This document shows, piece by piece, positions 24,929-34,154 of a DNA stretch of 64,000 nucleotides; position 1 is the stretch's first letter, and each line of letters opens with the position of its first letter. The translations under genes and the position numbers were made by a program. This DNA is from Sulfitobacter sp. SK012 (lineage in GTDB: Bacteria > Pseudomonadota > Alphaproteobacteria > Rhodobacterales > Rhodobacteraceae), in NCBI RefSeq assembly GCF_003352085.1, contig NZ_CP025804.1:2418001-2482000 (forward strand), in the 5' to 3' direction. The notes under the pieces are model-generated. The model did no database searches, was not told the origin of the DNA, and saw only the letters and a list, made by a program, of their open reading frames with translations.

Positions 24929-26535
24929 GCCACGCCACCAAATGTAACGCCGGAGATATCAGCCATATCTTTTTTCCACGTCGTCAGATCATCATGGTTG
25001 AATTTGGACAAATGATCATGGCCACAAGCACGTGCCATGACCTGCATCAACTCTACTGAAGCCCCAAAGAAATTTGCCAGCTGTTGCGCTGATTTTTCTG
25101 CGATCAATCGATTGACCAAATGGGGTTTCTGAGTTGCGATACCAACTGGGCAATTGTTGGTATGACAGGCCCGCATCGCCAGACAGCCAATCGCCTGCAT
25201 GGCCGAATTTGACACCGCAATCGCGTCCGCCCCAAGGGCCATGGCCTTGATGAAGTCCGCGGGTTTACGCAAACCACCGGTGATCACAAGGCTGATGTCA
25301 TCGCGCCCCAGTTTGTCCAAATGCCTACGAGCACGGGCCAAAGCTGGAATTGTCGGAACCGAGATATTGTCGCGGAAAATGATCGGTGCGGCGCCTGTGC
25401 CACCCCCGCGCCCATCCAAAATGACATAATCAACGCCAACCGCGAGAGCCGCATCAATATCCTTTTCGATGTGCTGGGCTGACAGCTTGTATCCAATGGG
25501 AATACCGCCTGTACGGGTGCGAACTTCATCCGCGAACTCTTTGATCTGGCTCACTTCTGTCCATTCAGGAAACCGCGATGGCGAAATGGCGGCCGTGCCT
25601 TCTTCAAGACCACGAACGCCTGCAATCTTACCTTTTACCTTGTTGCCCGGCAAATGGCCGCCCGTGCCTGTTTTAGCACCTTGGCCACCCTTGAAATGGA
25701 ACGCTTGAACCTTGTCGAGCTTGTCCCAGCTAAAGCCGAACCGACCCGAGGCCAATTCGTAGAAGTAACGGGAGTTCTCGGATTGCTCCTCTGGCAGCAT
25801 GCCACCTTCACCAGAGCAGATACCTGTCCCGGCCAGTTCTGCGCCACGGGCAAGCGCCACCTTGGCAGATTCAGACAGCGCCCCAAAACTCATGTCCGAC
25901 ACAAATAATGGGATCTCTAGCCGCAGGGGTTTCTTTGCATTTGGCCCAATGATGATTTCAGTGCCAACTTCAGCGTTATCCAACAGCGGCGGCGTGGCGA
26001 GCTGTGCGGTTAACAGTTGAATGTCGTCCCAATCTGGCAATTCGACCCGAGACACACCCATTGAATCGACGATGCCGTGATGCCCCGTTTTGGATAGACC
26101 GTTTTTGGCGTAGTTTTGGATCATGCCGTTGTAAGGTTCTTCGGCAGTCCCGTGACTTGGATCAGCATAAAGGCCCAGATATGCGTCGCGGTTATAGGGC
26201 TGCGGGTTGTCGAAACCCCAGCTGTTAATCTCGTCGGCGTCGACACACACATCGTCTCCGTCCAGCCAAGATGTAAACTTTGGCAGTTTCTCATCGTTGG
26301 CATAGGCGGACACACCACTATCAAGCCGGTAGTCCCAGTTGTGCACACCGCAAATCAGATCGTTGCCCCGCACATGGCCATCCGACATCAACGCCCCGCG
26401 GTGTAAACAGCGACCGTAGAAAACCGATACCTCCTCGTCAAAACGGACAACCACCAAGTCGACCTCGCCCACGATGGCATATTCAGGATCGCGGTCAGCA
26501 AGTGCACTAAGTTTAAAAATGGCCGTTTTGTTCAT
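24925..26535 (-). CDS. Rieske - glutamate synthase FMN/[3Fe-4S] domain fusion
   Basis: A 536-residue fusion. Residues ~1-105 form a Rieske domain with Cys43-x-His45 and Cys62-x2-His65 (RCLHRGALMS, ICGVHNWDY). Residues ~170-520 match the central FMN-binding (synthase) domain of glutamate synthase: PLFVSDMSFGALS, KGGQGAKTGTGGHLPG, ISPSRFPEWTEVSQIKEF, LDGRGGGTGAAP, and the [3Fe-4S] cysteines 451, 457 and 462 (C-x5-C-x4-C). No glutaminase (GATase) domain is present; the Rieske domain takes its place. It could catalyse a flavin-dependent amination or oxidation with electrons from the Rieske chain. ATG 26535 is preferred to an upstream GTG. Confidence 0.87.
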   Translation of the reverse strand: MNKTAIFKLSALADRDPEYAIVGEVDLVVVRFDEEVSVFYGRCLHRGALMSDGHVRGNDLICGVHNWDYRLDSGVSAYANDEKLPKFTSWLDGDDVCVDADEINSWGFDNPQPYNRDAYLGLYADPSHGTAEEPYNGMIQNYAKNGLSKTGHHGIVDSMGVSRVELPDWDDIQLLTAQLATPPLLDNAEVGTEIIIGPNAKKPLRLEIPLFVSDMSFGALSESAKVALARGAELAGTGICSGEGGMLPEEQSENSRYFYELASGRFGFSWDKLDKVQAFHFKGGQGAKTGTGGHLPGNKVKGKIAGVRGLEEGTAAISPSRFPEWTEVSQIKEFADEVRTRTGGIPIGYKLSAQHIEKDIDAALAVGVDYVILDGRGGGTGAAPIIFRDNISVPTIPALARARRHLDKLGRDDISLVITGGLRKPADFIKAMALGADAIAVSNSAMQAIGCLAMRACHTNNCPVGIATQKPHLVNRLIAEKSAQQLANFFGASVELMQVMARACGHDHLSKFNHDDLTTWKKDMADISGVTFGGVA

Positions 26536-26574
26536 GGTCGTCCCCACTGACTATTTAACCGAGTTTCAATGTCT

Positions 26575-27822
26575 TTAGCTATTCGCCGCGGCATGTCTCT
26601 TTCGGTCATCTATTGGCTGCGTTTCAGGGCACTCCCCCATGACAGCAATCTTTCGACCGTACCACCGTGCCCCAGGTGCCGCCGAAATACCATGTAAGAC
26701 TGCGCTGATCCAAACTGTGTTCACAGCAATATGAAGAACTTGCTCGCCTAGTTCATGCGGAATGATCTCGACGACCAGCAAGGCAAATAGCGCCGTGGCG
26801 AGCCCTCTTGGGCCAAACCAGCCAAAGAAAAGTCGGGTCAAAGGGGCTGTGTCGGTGCCGAGCAATGACAGCCAAATCGCGAGCGGACGCACAATCAGCA
26901 AGCTGACCATGATCAAGCCAAACATTGACCATGTAAGATGCATCATCGCTTGTGGCACAAGCGCTGCGCCAAGAAGCAAAAAGGCGGACCACGCGAGTAT
27001 CTGTCCTTCTCCTTCGACAAACTCGTAGATGAATTTGCAGCGGCTTTGGGCAATTCCCCCAAAAACCAGCCCCGCAACAAAGGCTGCGATAAAGCCGTTA
27101 CCGTCAATCTGGGTCGCCAAAAGATATGATGCGCCGGCCAAAGCAAGTGCCCCGATCCCCTCAAAGGTTTCAGAGGTCAGCTCGTGGTCCTTGGCGTAGA
27201 TCATGACCTGACCGCCAATCCAGCCAATTGCGACCCCGACCAAGGGGCCAAGGATCAACTGCTTGGCCACAAACACCAGCCAAGCACCGTTTGTCTGGGT
27301 CATTTCCCCCAAAGTAAGGCTCGCTAGGAATAAGATAACCGGAAGGGCCAGACCGTCGTTCAACCCACTTTCAACCACAAGCGCGCGACGCGGGCGGATC
27401 GGAACTTCAGGGTTGGACACAACCGCTTGCCCTAGCGCGGCATCAGTTGGGGCCATGATTGCCGCCATTAAAATGACAGCTACAAACGGCCAATCAGTCA
27501 AGAACACAAAGCCCGCGAGTGTGCCAAGGACGATCGCTAGTGGAAGGCCAAAACCCAGCATGCGGGCGGGCCACGTTCGCCGGAGCCTTAATGCGCGCAA
27601 ATCGGTCTGCGCAGCGTCCAAAAAGAGCAGTATCACAAGTGCTATTTCAGCGACCGGGTGCAATACAGATTCAGCGTTTTCATGATCGACCAAGCCGGTG
27701 ACGGACATCAGCAATCCGAGGGACAAAAACACCATAGGCGCTGTGACAATTGTTGATGCAAGTCGTTTGCCAAGCATGCAAAACGCCATTGTGACTGCGC
27801 AAACGATTAGTAAACCTAGCAC
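26575..27822 (-). CDS. Cation:proton antiporter (CPA/NhaP-like)
   Basis: A 415-residue membrane protein with about 12-13 helices. The ion-binding region of CPA antiporters is visible (LMAAIMAPTDAALGQAVV with the Asp in PTDAA, and VESGLNDGLALPVILFL). Start codon GTG. It lies 39 bases upstream of the Rieske-GltS gene on the same strand with no obvious terminator between, so it may be the first gene of that operon and keep ion balance for it, or be an independent gene. Confidence 0.85.
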   Translation of the reverse strand: MLGLLIVCAVTMAFCMLGKRLASTIVTAPMVFLSLGLLMSVTGLVDHENAESVLHPVAEIALVILLFLDAAQTDLRALRLRRTWPARMLGFGLPLAIVLGTLAGFVFLTDWPFVAVILMAAIMAPTDAALGQAVVSNPEVPIRPRRALVVESGLNDGLALPVILFLASLTLGEMTQTNGAWLVFVAKQLILGPLVGVAIGWIGGQVMIYAKDHELTSETFEGIGALALAGASYLLATQIDGNGFIAAFVAGLVFGGIAQSRCKFIYEFVEGEGQILAWSAFLLLGAALVPQAMMHLTWSMFGLIMVSLLIVRPLAIWLSLLGTDTAPLTRLFFGWFGPRGLATALFALLVVEIIPHELGEQVLHIAVNTVWISAVLHGISAAPGARWYGRKIAVMGECPETQPIDDRKRHAAANS

Positions 27823-28040
27823 GTCTCTACAATCCTGCCCTGTTGCGCCGCCTTAGCTTGGTTAATTGGGCATATCCTCTAATGCTGCTGGGAAATTGGC
27901 AACCGCTCAGGGGCCTTAGAGCCCGCATGTCGCGCATACGTGAACGAAATACCTCTTCCATTGCAAAGGTCTATTCCCTTGGCATGCCCTTTTGGTAACC
28001 CCAGCAGCGCCACCTGTTTTGCCCACCGATGCGCGTGAAC

Positions 28041-28871
28041 CTAGGTTCGTTTGGCGATAATCTGCACGGGCGAAACGGTGCCATTCTGAACGTTTGTAAA
28101 CATGTTCTTCACTTTGATCTTCGCGTTATTTCCCATGACAATATGAAGACCAAGCGGTGGCGGCCCGCCTTGTGCCAGCCGCGCCATAATCGCCTCAAAA
28201 AAGCTGATTGCCACGTCGCGCTTGTCGATCACATCCATTATCTCAAACCCTGCGGCCTCCAGTGTTTGTCTATAGTCAGTAATGGATGAAACAAACGATG
28301 TACCCTCGTCTTCGGCCCATGCGACCGGGTAGATGATCGGGGCATCGCCCGTCCGCATCACGTCATAAACCCCGAAATAACCACCCGGGCGAATGACACG
28401 CGCGGCCTCTTGCATCAGCTTTTGTTTGTCTTGAATGTTCATACCAACATGCAACATGCAGGCCCGATCAAACTGGGCATCTGCGAGCGGTAGATCTAGA
28501 GCGCTGGCCACGTGAAGGCTGATTTGATCTGTTAAACCAAGGTCTTCGTTCAATTCCTCCCCGACGGAGATGTATTCTGGCGTCAAATCAATCCCTACAG
28601 CCTGGCATTGATACGTCGTGGCCAGAAAGCGCGCTGTACCGCCCAAACCACATCCAATGTCTAGGACGGTTGAGCCCGGTTCAAATTGCAGGGCCTGCGC
28701 CAATGCCTTTGTGGCGGGGCGCCCACCCATATGAAATTCGTCCACAGCCGCAAGCAGATCGATGGGGTTTGTGTCCGTTTCCGCGCCTAGCTTTTCAAGC
28801 CCGCCCCGAACAATTTCGCTGAGCGTCCCGTGTGTATAGTGGCGCGCGACTGTATCTTCGACTTTTGACAT
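28041..28871 (-). CDS. SAM-dependent methyltransferase (sarcosine/dimethylglycine MT-like)
   Basis: A 276-residue cytosolic class I methyltransferase. Motif I VLDIGCGLGGTARFL binds SAM; the acidic residue after VGIDLTPEY and the post-motif segment RVIRPGGYFGVYD are also present. Overall it resembles glycine-sarcosine or dimethylglycine N-methyltransferases and UbiE-like enzymes. An AAGG lies before ATG 28871. The nearest gene on the same strand is a dimethylglycine/sarcosine dehydrogenase-like gene 763 bases upstream, hinting at methylated-glycine chemistry, which is inference. Confidence 0.72.
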   Translation of the reverse strand: MSKVEDTVARHYTHGTLSEIVRGGLEKLGAETDTNPIDLLAAVDEFHMGGRPATKALAQALQFEPGSTVLDIGCGLGGTARFLATTYQCQAVGIDLTPEYISVGEELNEDLGLTDQISLHVASALDLPLADAQFDRACMLHVGMNIQDKQKLMQEAARVIRPGGYFGVYDVMRTGDAPIIYPVAWAEDEGTSFVSSITDYRQTLEAAGFEIMDVIDKRDVAISFFEAIMARLAQGGPPPLGLHIVMGNNAKIKVKNMFTNVQNGTVSPVQIIAKRT

Positions 28872-29634
28872 TGTGAGCCTTCTATTCTGACATTGGTCAA
28901 AACGTAGCAGAGCAGACGGAATTTCCCAAACGGTGTTGGTGCTTGCTGTGACCGTATGAATAACGACCGGATAGCATCCAATTCAATAGGACGCATCTCA
29001 GCCCAGAGACAGCGGACTGCGCCCGAACACACGACATTTGCAGATAGTGTCCGTCCGGCGATAAGTGGGTGTAACCATTCAAGTCAAATATTCTTCGGTC
29101 TGGTCCACTACGGCATTAATTCGGAACTATAACAAGCGTGAGCAGTATTCGAATGTGGGTTATACAGTATTCAACAAGCTGTCTGCGCCAAACAAAATAG
29201 GAGCAAAAGTTCAATTGGGAAAATCAGCTAAGTTAGGGTCGAAACCCCGAGCCCAAACAACCATACGGTGCAACAGATAGTCGCACCTTTTTGCCCTCGC
29301 GAACCCTGCTGCACCGCTTTTTTGGCAACTACTTTGTGCGCTTAGAATATGTCGATTTCGATATTGCCCAGACCACTGATATTGATACCGTTTACAGAGG
29401 GGGCAACCACAGAAGTGGCCACCAAGAGTTGAGCTCGTTTGAACTGAGATCTGGATGGCTGATCGGAGCGCCGGTCAAGTTTATACGCGCGCGGCATTTG
29501 TATTGAGCGAGCCTTAGGGTCTTCGTAGTAATGCTGATACGGCGATCAGTCTGATCGACATTTTCTTAGAAAGGCTTGCCTGCAGTTGCGTAACGAAACC
29601 GCTCACTTGCTGGCCTACGGGCCGCAGTGTGTAC
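28872..29634. other. 763-base non-coding gap
   Basis: Only short open frames with unusual composition and no recognisable protein motif are seen on either strand. The base composition is more AT-rich than the flanking genes. The left end must hold the methyltransferase promoter. I see no IS ends, tRNA or strong hairpin. It may hold decayed sequence. Confidence 0.5.
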
Positions 29635-32070
29635 CTATCCCCGCATCCAAATGTAATCGGGGTCATAGGGAGAGCTTGCGATAACGGTTACCTCGGTGGG
29701 GTCTCCGCATAGGTCAAGCTGTAGGACCGTCCCGGCCTCTGACAATGCAGGATCGACATAAGCATAGGCTAGATTCATACCAACGCGGTGGCCCCAGTCC
29801 CCAGATGTCACTGTGCCGACCACCTGCCCGCCTTTCATCAACGACGCGCCGCCATGGGCGGGAGCATGGGTGGCAGCCACCTGAACTGTTACGAGTTTCT
29901 TGTGACGACCCTCGGCGTGGCGTTTTAACAATGCGTCCTTACCAATAAAGTCAGGTTTCTCAAGTTTGACAAAGCGTTCAAGCCCAGTCTCGAATGGGTC
30001 GAATTCGGTAATCAGATCGGCCTTCCAGTGCAGAAAACCTTTCTCCATCCGCATCGATTCAACAGCGCGCGCCCCAAATAGCGTCATGCCAAATGCCTCT
30101 CCCGCCTCGCGCAGCGCTAGATAGCCTGCATAAAGTGACGCATTGGGCAGGTGAATTTCATATGCTAATTCACCAGAAAAACTTACGCCCAAAACAGTCG
30201 CAGGAGCATGGCCAATAAAGCACTCCCGCACCGAGAGCCAAGGAAAGGCTTCCTTTGACCAATCGCCTCGGGCGCAGGAGGACAGAACGTCGCGCGCACG
30301 GGGTCCGGCCACGACAAGTATGGTCTGGTCATTTGTGAGTGAGCGGATCTGCACGTCCTCATCAGCGCCAAGATGGGCCTGCAACCAGTCCATATCGTGA
30401 AACTCGCTGGCGGCGGCCGAGCCGTACCAAGCCCGGTCAGGTCCTCGGTCACTGGCGGGGATGTTTGCAACCGTAGCCTCAGCTTTAATCATGCCTTGGT
30501 GGTTCAGCAGATACCCAAGACCAACCCGGCCTGCGCGCTTTGTGACCGTGCCGCAGAACATCCGATCAAGGAACGCATGACGGTCGGCGCCTGTGATCTC
30601 GAACCGGTTGAAACCATTGATTTCAGCCAGCCCAACGGCGTTTTGCACATTTGCCACCTCCTTGGCGACAACGTCAAAAACTTCGTTAAAGCGAAAGCTG
30701 TGGGTTTCGTGAAAATCGGGTGTTGGCTTGATGTAATCAACCCGTTCCCAGCCGTTTACTACGCTAAATTCCGCGCCTTCTTGGGCCATGACCGGCGTCA
30801 GAGCCGTGGTCTTGGCATTGCGCCCTGCTGGGCGATGTTCATGCGGGAGGTGAAAGCGAAACTCGTTTTGGTAATCCTCCACTGCCTTAAGACCTGTCAG
30901 TTCCACATTGGCATGTCCCGTGAACCGCCGTGGATCTATGCACCATGTGTCAAAGCATGCCTCGCCATGGACAATCTGTTGGGCCAGCAGCCAGCCATGG
31001 CCGCCCCCTTCACCAAGGCCTGCGCGCAAGCCAATGATGCAAAACGCATTTCGTTTGCCGGGGATTGGCCCAACCAAGGGTGCCCCATCAATGGTGTACG
31101 TGATCGGACCATTCACCACCGTATGGATGCCAGTTTCCATCAACGCCGGCATACGCTCAAACGCTCCCTCCAGCACATCGGTGACACGGTCCAAATCATC
31201 AGGACACAGTGCGTTGACAAAATTGGGGTCAATCCCGTCCATGCCCCATGTCTTGCAGTTCTGTTCATAGAATCCGACCAGCAAACCGTTCTTTTCCTGG
31301 CGGCAATAGTAGTCGCTGATAGGGCAGCGCAGCAGCGGCATGCGGTAGCCTGCTTCCTTGATGGCCGGGATATCTTCGGTCAGGAAGTATTGATGCTCCA
31401 TGGAGGCCACGGGGTGGTGAACCCCCATCATCGCGCCTACCTCGTTCACCCGGTATCCGCCCGCGTTTACGACGACGTCACAATCGATGTCGCCCTGCCC
31501 TGTGTGCACTGTCCACGTGTCATCTTTGTGCTGGGTCAATGCGGTTACGGGCGTATGGCGGTACACTTCGGCACCCGCTTTTCTGGCCCGGCGCGCCAGA
31601 GCCTGACACAACTGTGCAGGGTCGATATCACCGTCTAGAGGATCCCACAGACCACCCATAAGGTTATCCGTCGAGATAAGCGGATGGCGCCGCGCGCATT
31701 CCTCCGCATCAATAACCTCAAAATTAACATCCATCCCACGTGCCATAGAGACAAAATGGCGATATCCGTCCATATGCGTTTCAGAATTCGCCAAGCGTAT
31801 GCCGCCATCCCCATGGTGATAGTTGATCGGATAATCGGGATCTTCAGCCAGTTCCTTATAAAGGTTGATCGAGTGCGTTTTCAGGCCAACCATCGTCTGG
31901 TTCATGCCAAAATTTGTGACCTGAGCCGCAGAATGCCATGTCGTGCCGCTGGTCAATTCGTTGCGCTCAATCAAAACCACATCGCTCCACCCTTCTTGGG
32001 TGAGATGATAGAGCGTTGAACACCCGGCGATACCTCCGCCAATAACTACAACCTTCGTGCGCGACTTCAT
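29635..32070 (-). CDS. Dimethylglycine/sarcosine dehydrogenase-like FAD protein with GcvT domain
   Basis: An 811-residue flavoprotein. The N-terminal FAD motif VVVIGGGIAGCSTLYHL is followed by TSGTTWHSAAQ; in mammalian and bacterial DMGDH the His of this motif carries the covalent FAD. The C-terminal ~380 residues match the aminomethyltransferase (GcvT) fold that binds tetrahydrofolate to capture formaldehyde (VSFSGELAYEIHLP, LFGARAVESMRMEKGFLHWKAD). Likely reaction: oxidative demethylation of N,N-dimethylglycine, sarcosine or a related amine to 5,10-methylene-THF. ATG 32070 follows a GGGGG ribosome site. Confidence 0.88.
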   Translation of the reverse strand: MKSRTKVVVIGGGIAGCSTLYHLTQEGWSDVVLIERNELTSGTTWHSAAQVTNFGMNQTMVGLKTHSINLYKELAEDPDYPINYHHGDGGIRLANSETHMDGYRHFVSMARGMDVNFEVIDAEECARRHPLISTDNLMGGLWDPLDGDIDPAQLCQALARRARKAGAEVYRHTPVTALTQHKDDTWTVHTGQGDIDCDVVVNAGGYRVNEVGAMMGVHHPVASMEHQYFLTEDIPAIKEAGYRMPLLRCPISDYYCRQEKNGLLVGFYEQNCKTWGMDGIDPNFVNALCPDDLDRVTDVLEGAFERMPALMETGIHTVVNGPITYTIDGAPLVGPIPGKRNAFCIIGLRAGLGEGGGHGWLLAQQIVHGEACFDTWCIDPRRFTGHANVELTGLKAVEDYQNEFRFHLPHEHRPAGRNAKTTALTPVMAQEGAEFSVVNGWERVDYIKPTPDFHETHSFRFNEVFDVVAKEVANVQNAVGLAEINGFNRFEITGADRHAFLDRMFCGTVTKRAGRVGLGYLLNHQGMIKAEATVANIPASDRGPDRAWYGSAAASEFHDMDWLQAHLGADEDVQIRSLTNDQTILVVAGPRARDVLSSCARGDWSKEAFPWLSVRECFIGHAPATVLGVSFSGELAYEIHLPNASLYAGYLALREAGEAFGMTLFGARAVESMRMEKGFLHWKADLITEFDPFETGLERFVKLEKPDFIGKDALLKRHAEGRHKKLVTVQVAATHAPAHGGASLMKGGQVVGTVTSGDWGHRVGMNLAYAYVDPALSEAGTVLQLDLCGDPTEVTVIASSPYDPDYIWMRG

Positions 32071-32230
32071 ATTAACCCCCGATATGATCACCGGTGATAG
32101 AGCCAAGTTTAGCCGCCACGTGCAATGGCTTCAGACGAGATTGTGCAATTTCGCAAGCTTCACTGTCGGTTTTTGGAATATGAAGGGGCGCGGATGGATC
32201 TAGCGCCCTAGGACCCACAGCTACCGCGCT

Positions 32231-32794
32231 TTACCCACCGTGGGCATCAATCAAAGCTTGCGCCGCGGCCTTTGCATCCATCGCCGGGTTTTCGCTGTGG
32301 CCCATGACGGCCATGATGATCGCGCCTTCTTTGAGTATCATCAATTGTCGCGTCAAATCTTCTGGTTCAGAAAGTCCGGCCGCTTTGGCCGCGATGATAA
32401 AATGCTCGGTCAGAAGGCGTTTGTGCTCAGCGGATTGCACATGAATGGGGTGATCCAATTCTTGGAACTCGGCGCTGGCCTTGATGAACATACATCCGCG
32501 GAACTCAGGGCGCGCAAACCATTCCTCCAAAGCGTCGTATATCGCGAGCAACTGACCTTTTGGGGTGTCTGCCAAAGCTTCAACCCGTCGGTATAACCAA
32601 TGACGGAAGTTCTCATCGCGCAATTCAAGCGTTGCTAGAATGATGTCTTCCTTGGTGCGAAAATGTTTGTACATCGAGGTCTTCGATATCCCGGTTTCAG
32701 CAACCAGTTTGTCCATGCCGGTGGCGTGAAATCCGTTCGCATAAAAGACCTCCAACGCCTTTCGCACCAGTTCGTCGCGTTTGTTTGGGCGCAT
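32231..32794 (-). CDS. TetR-family repressor of the detoxification operon
   Basis: A 187-residue repressor with an N-terminal TetR HTH (GFHATGMDKLVAETGISKTSMYKHF). The start at 32794 has GAGAGA eight bases before it. It is divergent from the five-gene operon 33021-36524. Two palindromes of the same type lie in front of that operon and one in front of this gene, so it very probably represses both itself and the operon and responds to a toxic electrophile. Confidence 0.92.
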   Translation of the reverse strand: MRPNKRDELVRKALEVFYANGFHATGMDKLVAETGISKTSMYKHFRTKEDIILATLELRDENFRHWLYRRVEALADTPKGQLLAIYDALEEWFARPEFRGCMFIKASAEFQELDHPIHVQSAEHKRLLTEHFIIAAKAAGLSEPEDLTRQLMILKEGAIIMAVMGHSENPAMDAKAAAQALIDAHGG

Positions 32795-32810
32795 GGAATT
32801 CTCTCTTAAT

Positions 32811-32825
32811 TTACCGATCTGTACA
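32811..32825. promoter_or_regulatory. TetR operator copy 1 (autoregulatory)
   Basis: TTACCGATCTGTACA, a near-palindrome around GATC, lies 17 bases upstream of the tetR start. It is the reverse complement of copy 3 except at one end base. Confidence 0.75.
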
Positions 32826-32940
32826 TAATAGACGCGAAGCCACTTCCTAATCAATGAATTATGTATCCATTTAAATCAGCGGTGTAGGAGATTCTCAGGA
32901 TCCAAAGGCTGGGCTTTTCTAATCTGAGTGTTGACTTTAG

Positions 32941-32955
32941 TTACCGATCGGTACA
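32941..32955. promoter_or_regulatory. TetR operator copy 2 (perfect palindrome)
   Basis: TACCGATCGGTA (32942-32953) is a perfect 12-base palindrome, within the longer TTACCGATCGGTACA. It lies about 66 bases upstream of the NTF2-like gene, in the divergent promoter. Confidence 0.78.
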
Positions 32956-32972
32956 CTTATAGAAACACAAGA

Positions 32973-32988
32973 TGTACAGATCGGTACA
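32973..32988. promoter_or_regulatory. TetR operator copy 3
   Basis: TGTACAGATCGGTACA has GTAC-N-GATC-N-GTAC symmetry, 30 bases after copy 2 and 32 bases before the first operon gene. It probably overlaps the promoter or the transcript start. Confidence 0.75.
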
Positions 32989-33020
32989 TGATAAATTTGA
33001 AACCCGAGGATACCCACAGG

Positions 33021-33485
33021 ATGGAACGCCCACCCTTCCCGCCGTTCGACACAAACACCGCGGCACAAAAGGTCCGCTTGGCCGAAAACGCATGGAACAC
33101 GCGCAATCCTGATGTGGTTGTTCCTGCCTATTCCGATGACAGCGCATGGCGAAATCGCGCTGAGTTCGTGACCGGCCATGCTCAGATCCACGCGCTTTTA
33201 ACCCGCAAATGGGAACGCGAATTCAACTACCGCCTGATCAAAGAATTATGGGCCGTTACGGGCAACCGGATCGCCGTGCGCTTTGCATATGAATGGCAAG
33301 ATGTTGAAGGGGTTTGGACACGCTCCTATGGCAACGAGAATTGGCAGTTCGCGCCAGACGGCCGGATGAGTCACCGCCATGCCAGCATCAATGACCTGAA
33401 GATCGCGTCGAAAGATCGGCTGTTTCACTGGCCACTGGGCCCTCGCCCTGATGATCACCCCAACCTCACAGACCTAAACCTCTGA
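33021..33485 (+). CDS. DUF1348 / NTF2-like (SnoaL-type) protein
   Basis: A 154-residue cone-fold protein of the DUF1348 type (AAQKVRLAENAWNTRNPD, WRNRAEFVTGHAQIHALLTRKW, RIAVRFAYEWQD, ENWQFAPDGRMSHRHASIND). The start ATG 33021 follows GAGGA; an in-frame upstream ATG at 32988 overlaps operator copy 3. DUF1348 proteins have an unknown small-molecule role, often under TetR-type regulators. First gene of the TetR-controlled operon. Confidence 0.82.
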   Translation: MERPPFPPFDTNTAAQKVRLAENAWNTRNPDVVVPAYSDDSAWRNRAEFVTGHAQIHALLTRKWEREFNYRLIKELWAVTGNRIAVRFAYEWQDVEGVWTRSYGNENWQFAPDGRMSHRHASINDLKIASKDRLFHWPLGPRPDDHPNLTDLNL

Positions 33486-33506
33486 TCCGCAAACAGGAGA
33501 AAACCC

Positions 33507-34118
33507 ATGCCCCTCGCATTTGCAAAAATCGCATTCACACCATCGGTTCAGGCCGAGCAGGCCAAATTCGGCTCCGCCAATACATATGCAAAATTCCTGT
33601 CTGACGACCGATGGGGCGGCGACCAAATTGGCCCGGACGAAGCAGAGTTTCTAGGCGAGCGTGATGGTTTCTTTCAAGCCAGCGTTTCCGAGACCGGCTG
33701 GCCTTATGTTCAATTTCGCGGCGGCACACCGGGCTTTGTCAAAACGCTTGATGCCAACACTATCGCCTACGCGGATTTGCGCGGAAACCGTCAATACATC
33801 AGCGCCGGTAATCTAAAGCATACGGGTCGCATATCTTTGATCGCCGTGGATTATCCGAACCAGCGTCGTCTCAAGCTTTGGGGAGAGGCGCAGCTCGTTG
33901 ATCCCGCGTCAGAACCTGAACTCGCCGCGGCACTCCACACCGGCAAAGAGGTGATCGAACAGATCGTTGTGATCAAGGTTTTGGCCATCGACTGGAATTG
34001 CCCCCGCCATATACCGCGCCGTTTCACGCTCGAAGAATTGGAGCCAGAACTAAGCGCACTCCACACTCAGATCGCACAACTCACCACTGAGAATGCCGCA
34101 CTGAAAGGTGCTGCTTAA
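33507..34118 (+). CDS. Pyridoxamine-5'-phosphate-oxidase-like flavin protein
   Basis: A 203-residue split-barrel protein of the PNPOx-like group that binds FMN or F420-type cofactors (FFQASVSETGWPYVQFRGGTPGFVKTL, YADLRGNRQYISAGNL, ISLIAVDYPNQRRLKLWGEA). It has AACAGGAGA before ATG 33507. The C-terminus has a short coiled-coil-like stretch (LSALHTQIAQLTTENAAL). Second gene of the operon; likely a reductase or flavin-binding protein whose substrate is unknown. Confidence 0.85.
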   Translation: MPLAFAKIAFTPSVQAEQAKFGSANTYAKFLSDDRWGGDQIGPDEAEFLGERDGFFQASVSETGWPYVQFRGGTPGFVKTLDANTIAYADLRGNRQYISAGNLKHTGRISLIAVDYPNQRRLKLWGEAQLVDPASEPELAAALHTGKEVIEQIVVIKVLAIDWNCPRHIPRRFTLEELEPELSALHTQIAQLTTENAALKGAA

Positions 34119-34154
34119 CCAACCTGGACACATAACCCCTGAAAGGACTAACCG

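Noticed and set aside
30373..31638. 421-codon open frame on the plus strand
   Set aside because: It is antisense to the dimethylglycine-dehydrogenase-like gene, whose FAD and GcvT motifs are clear; the plus-strand translation has no motif.
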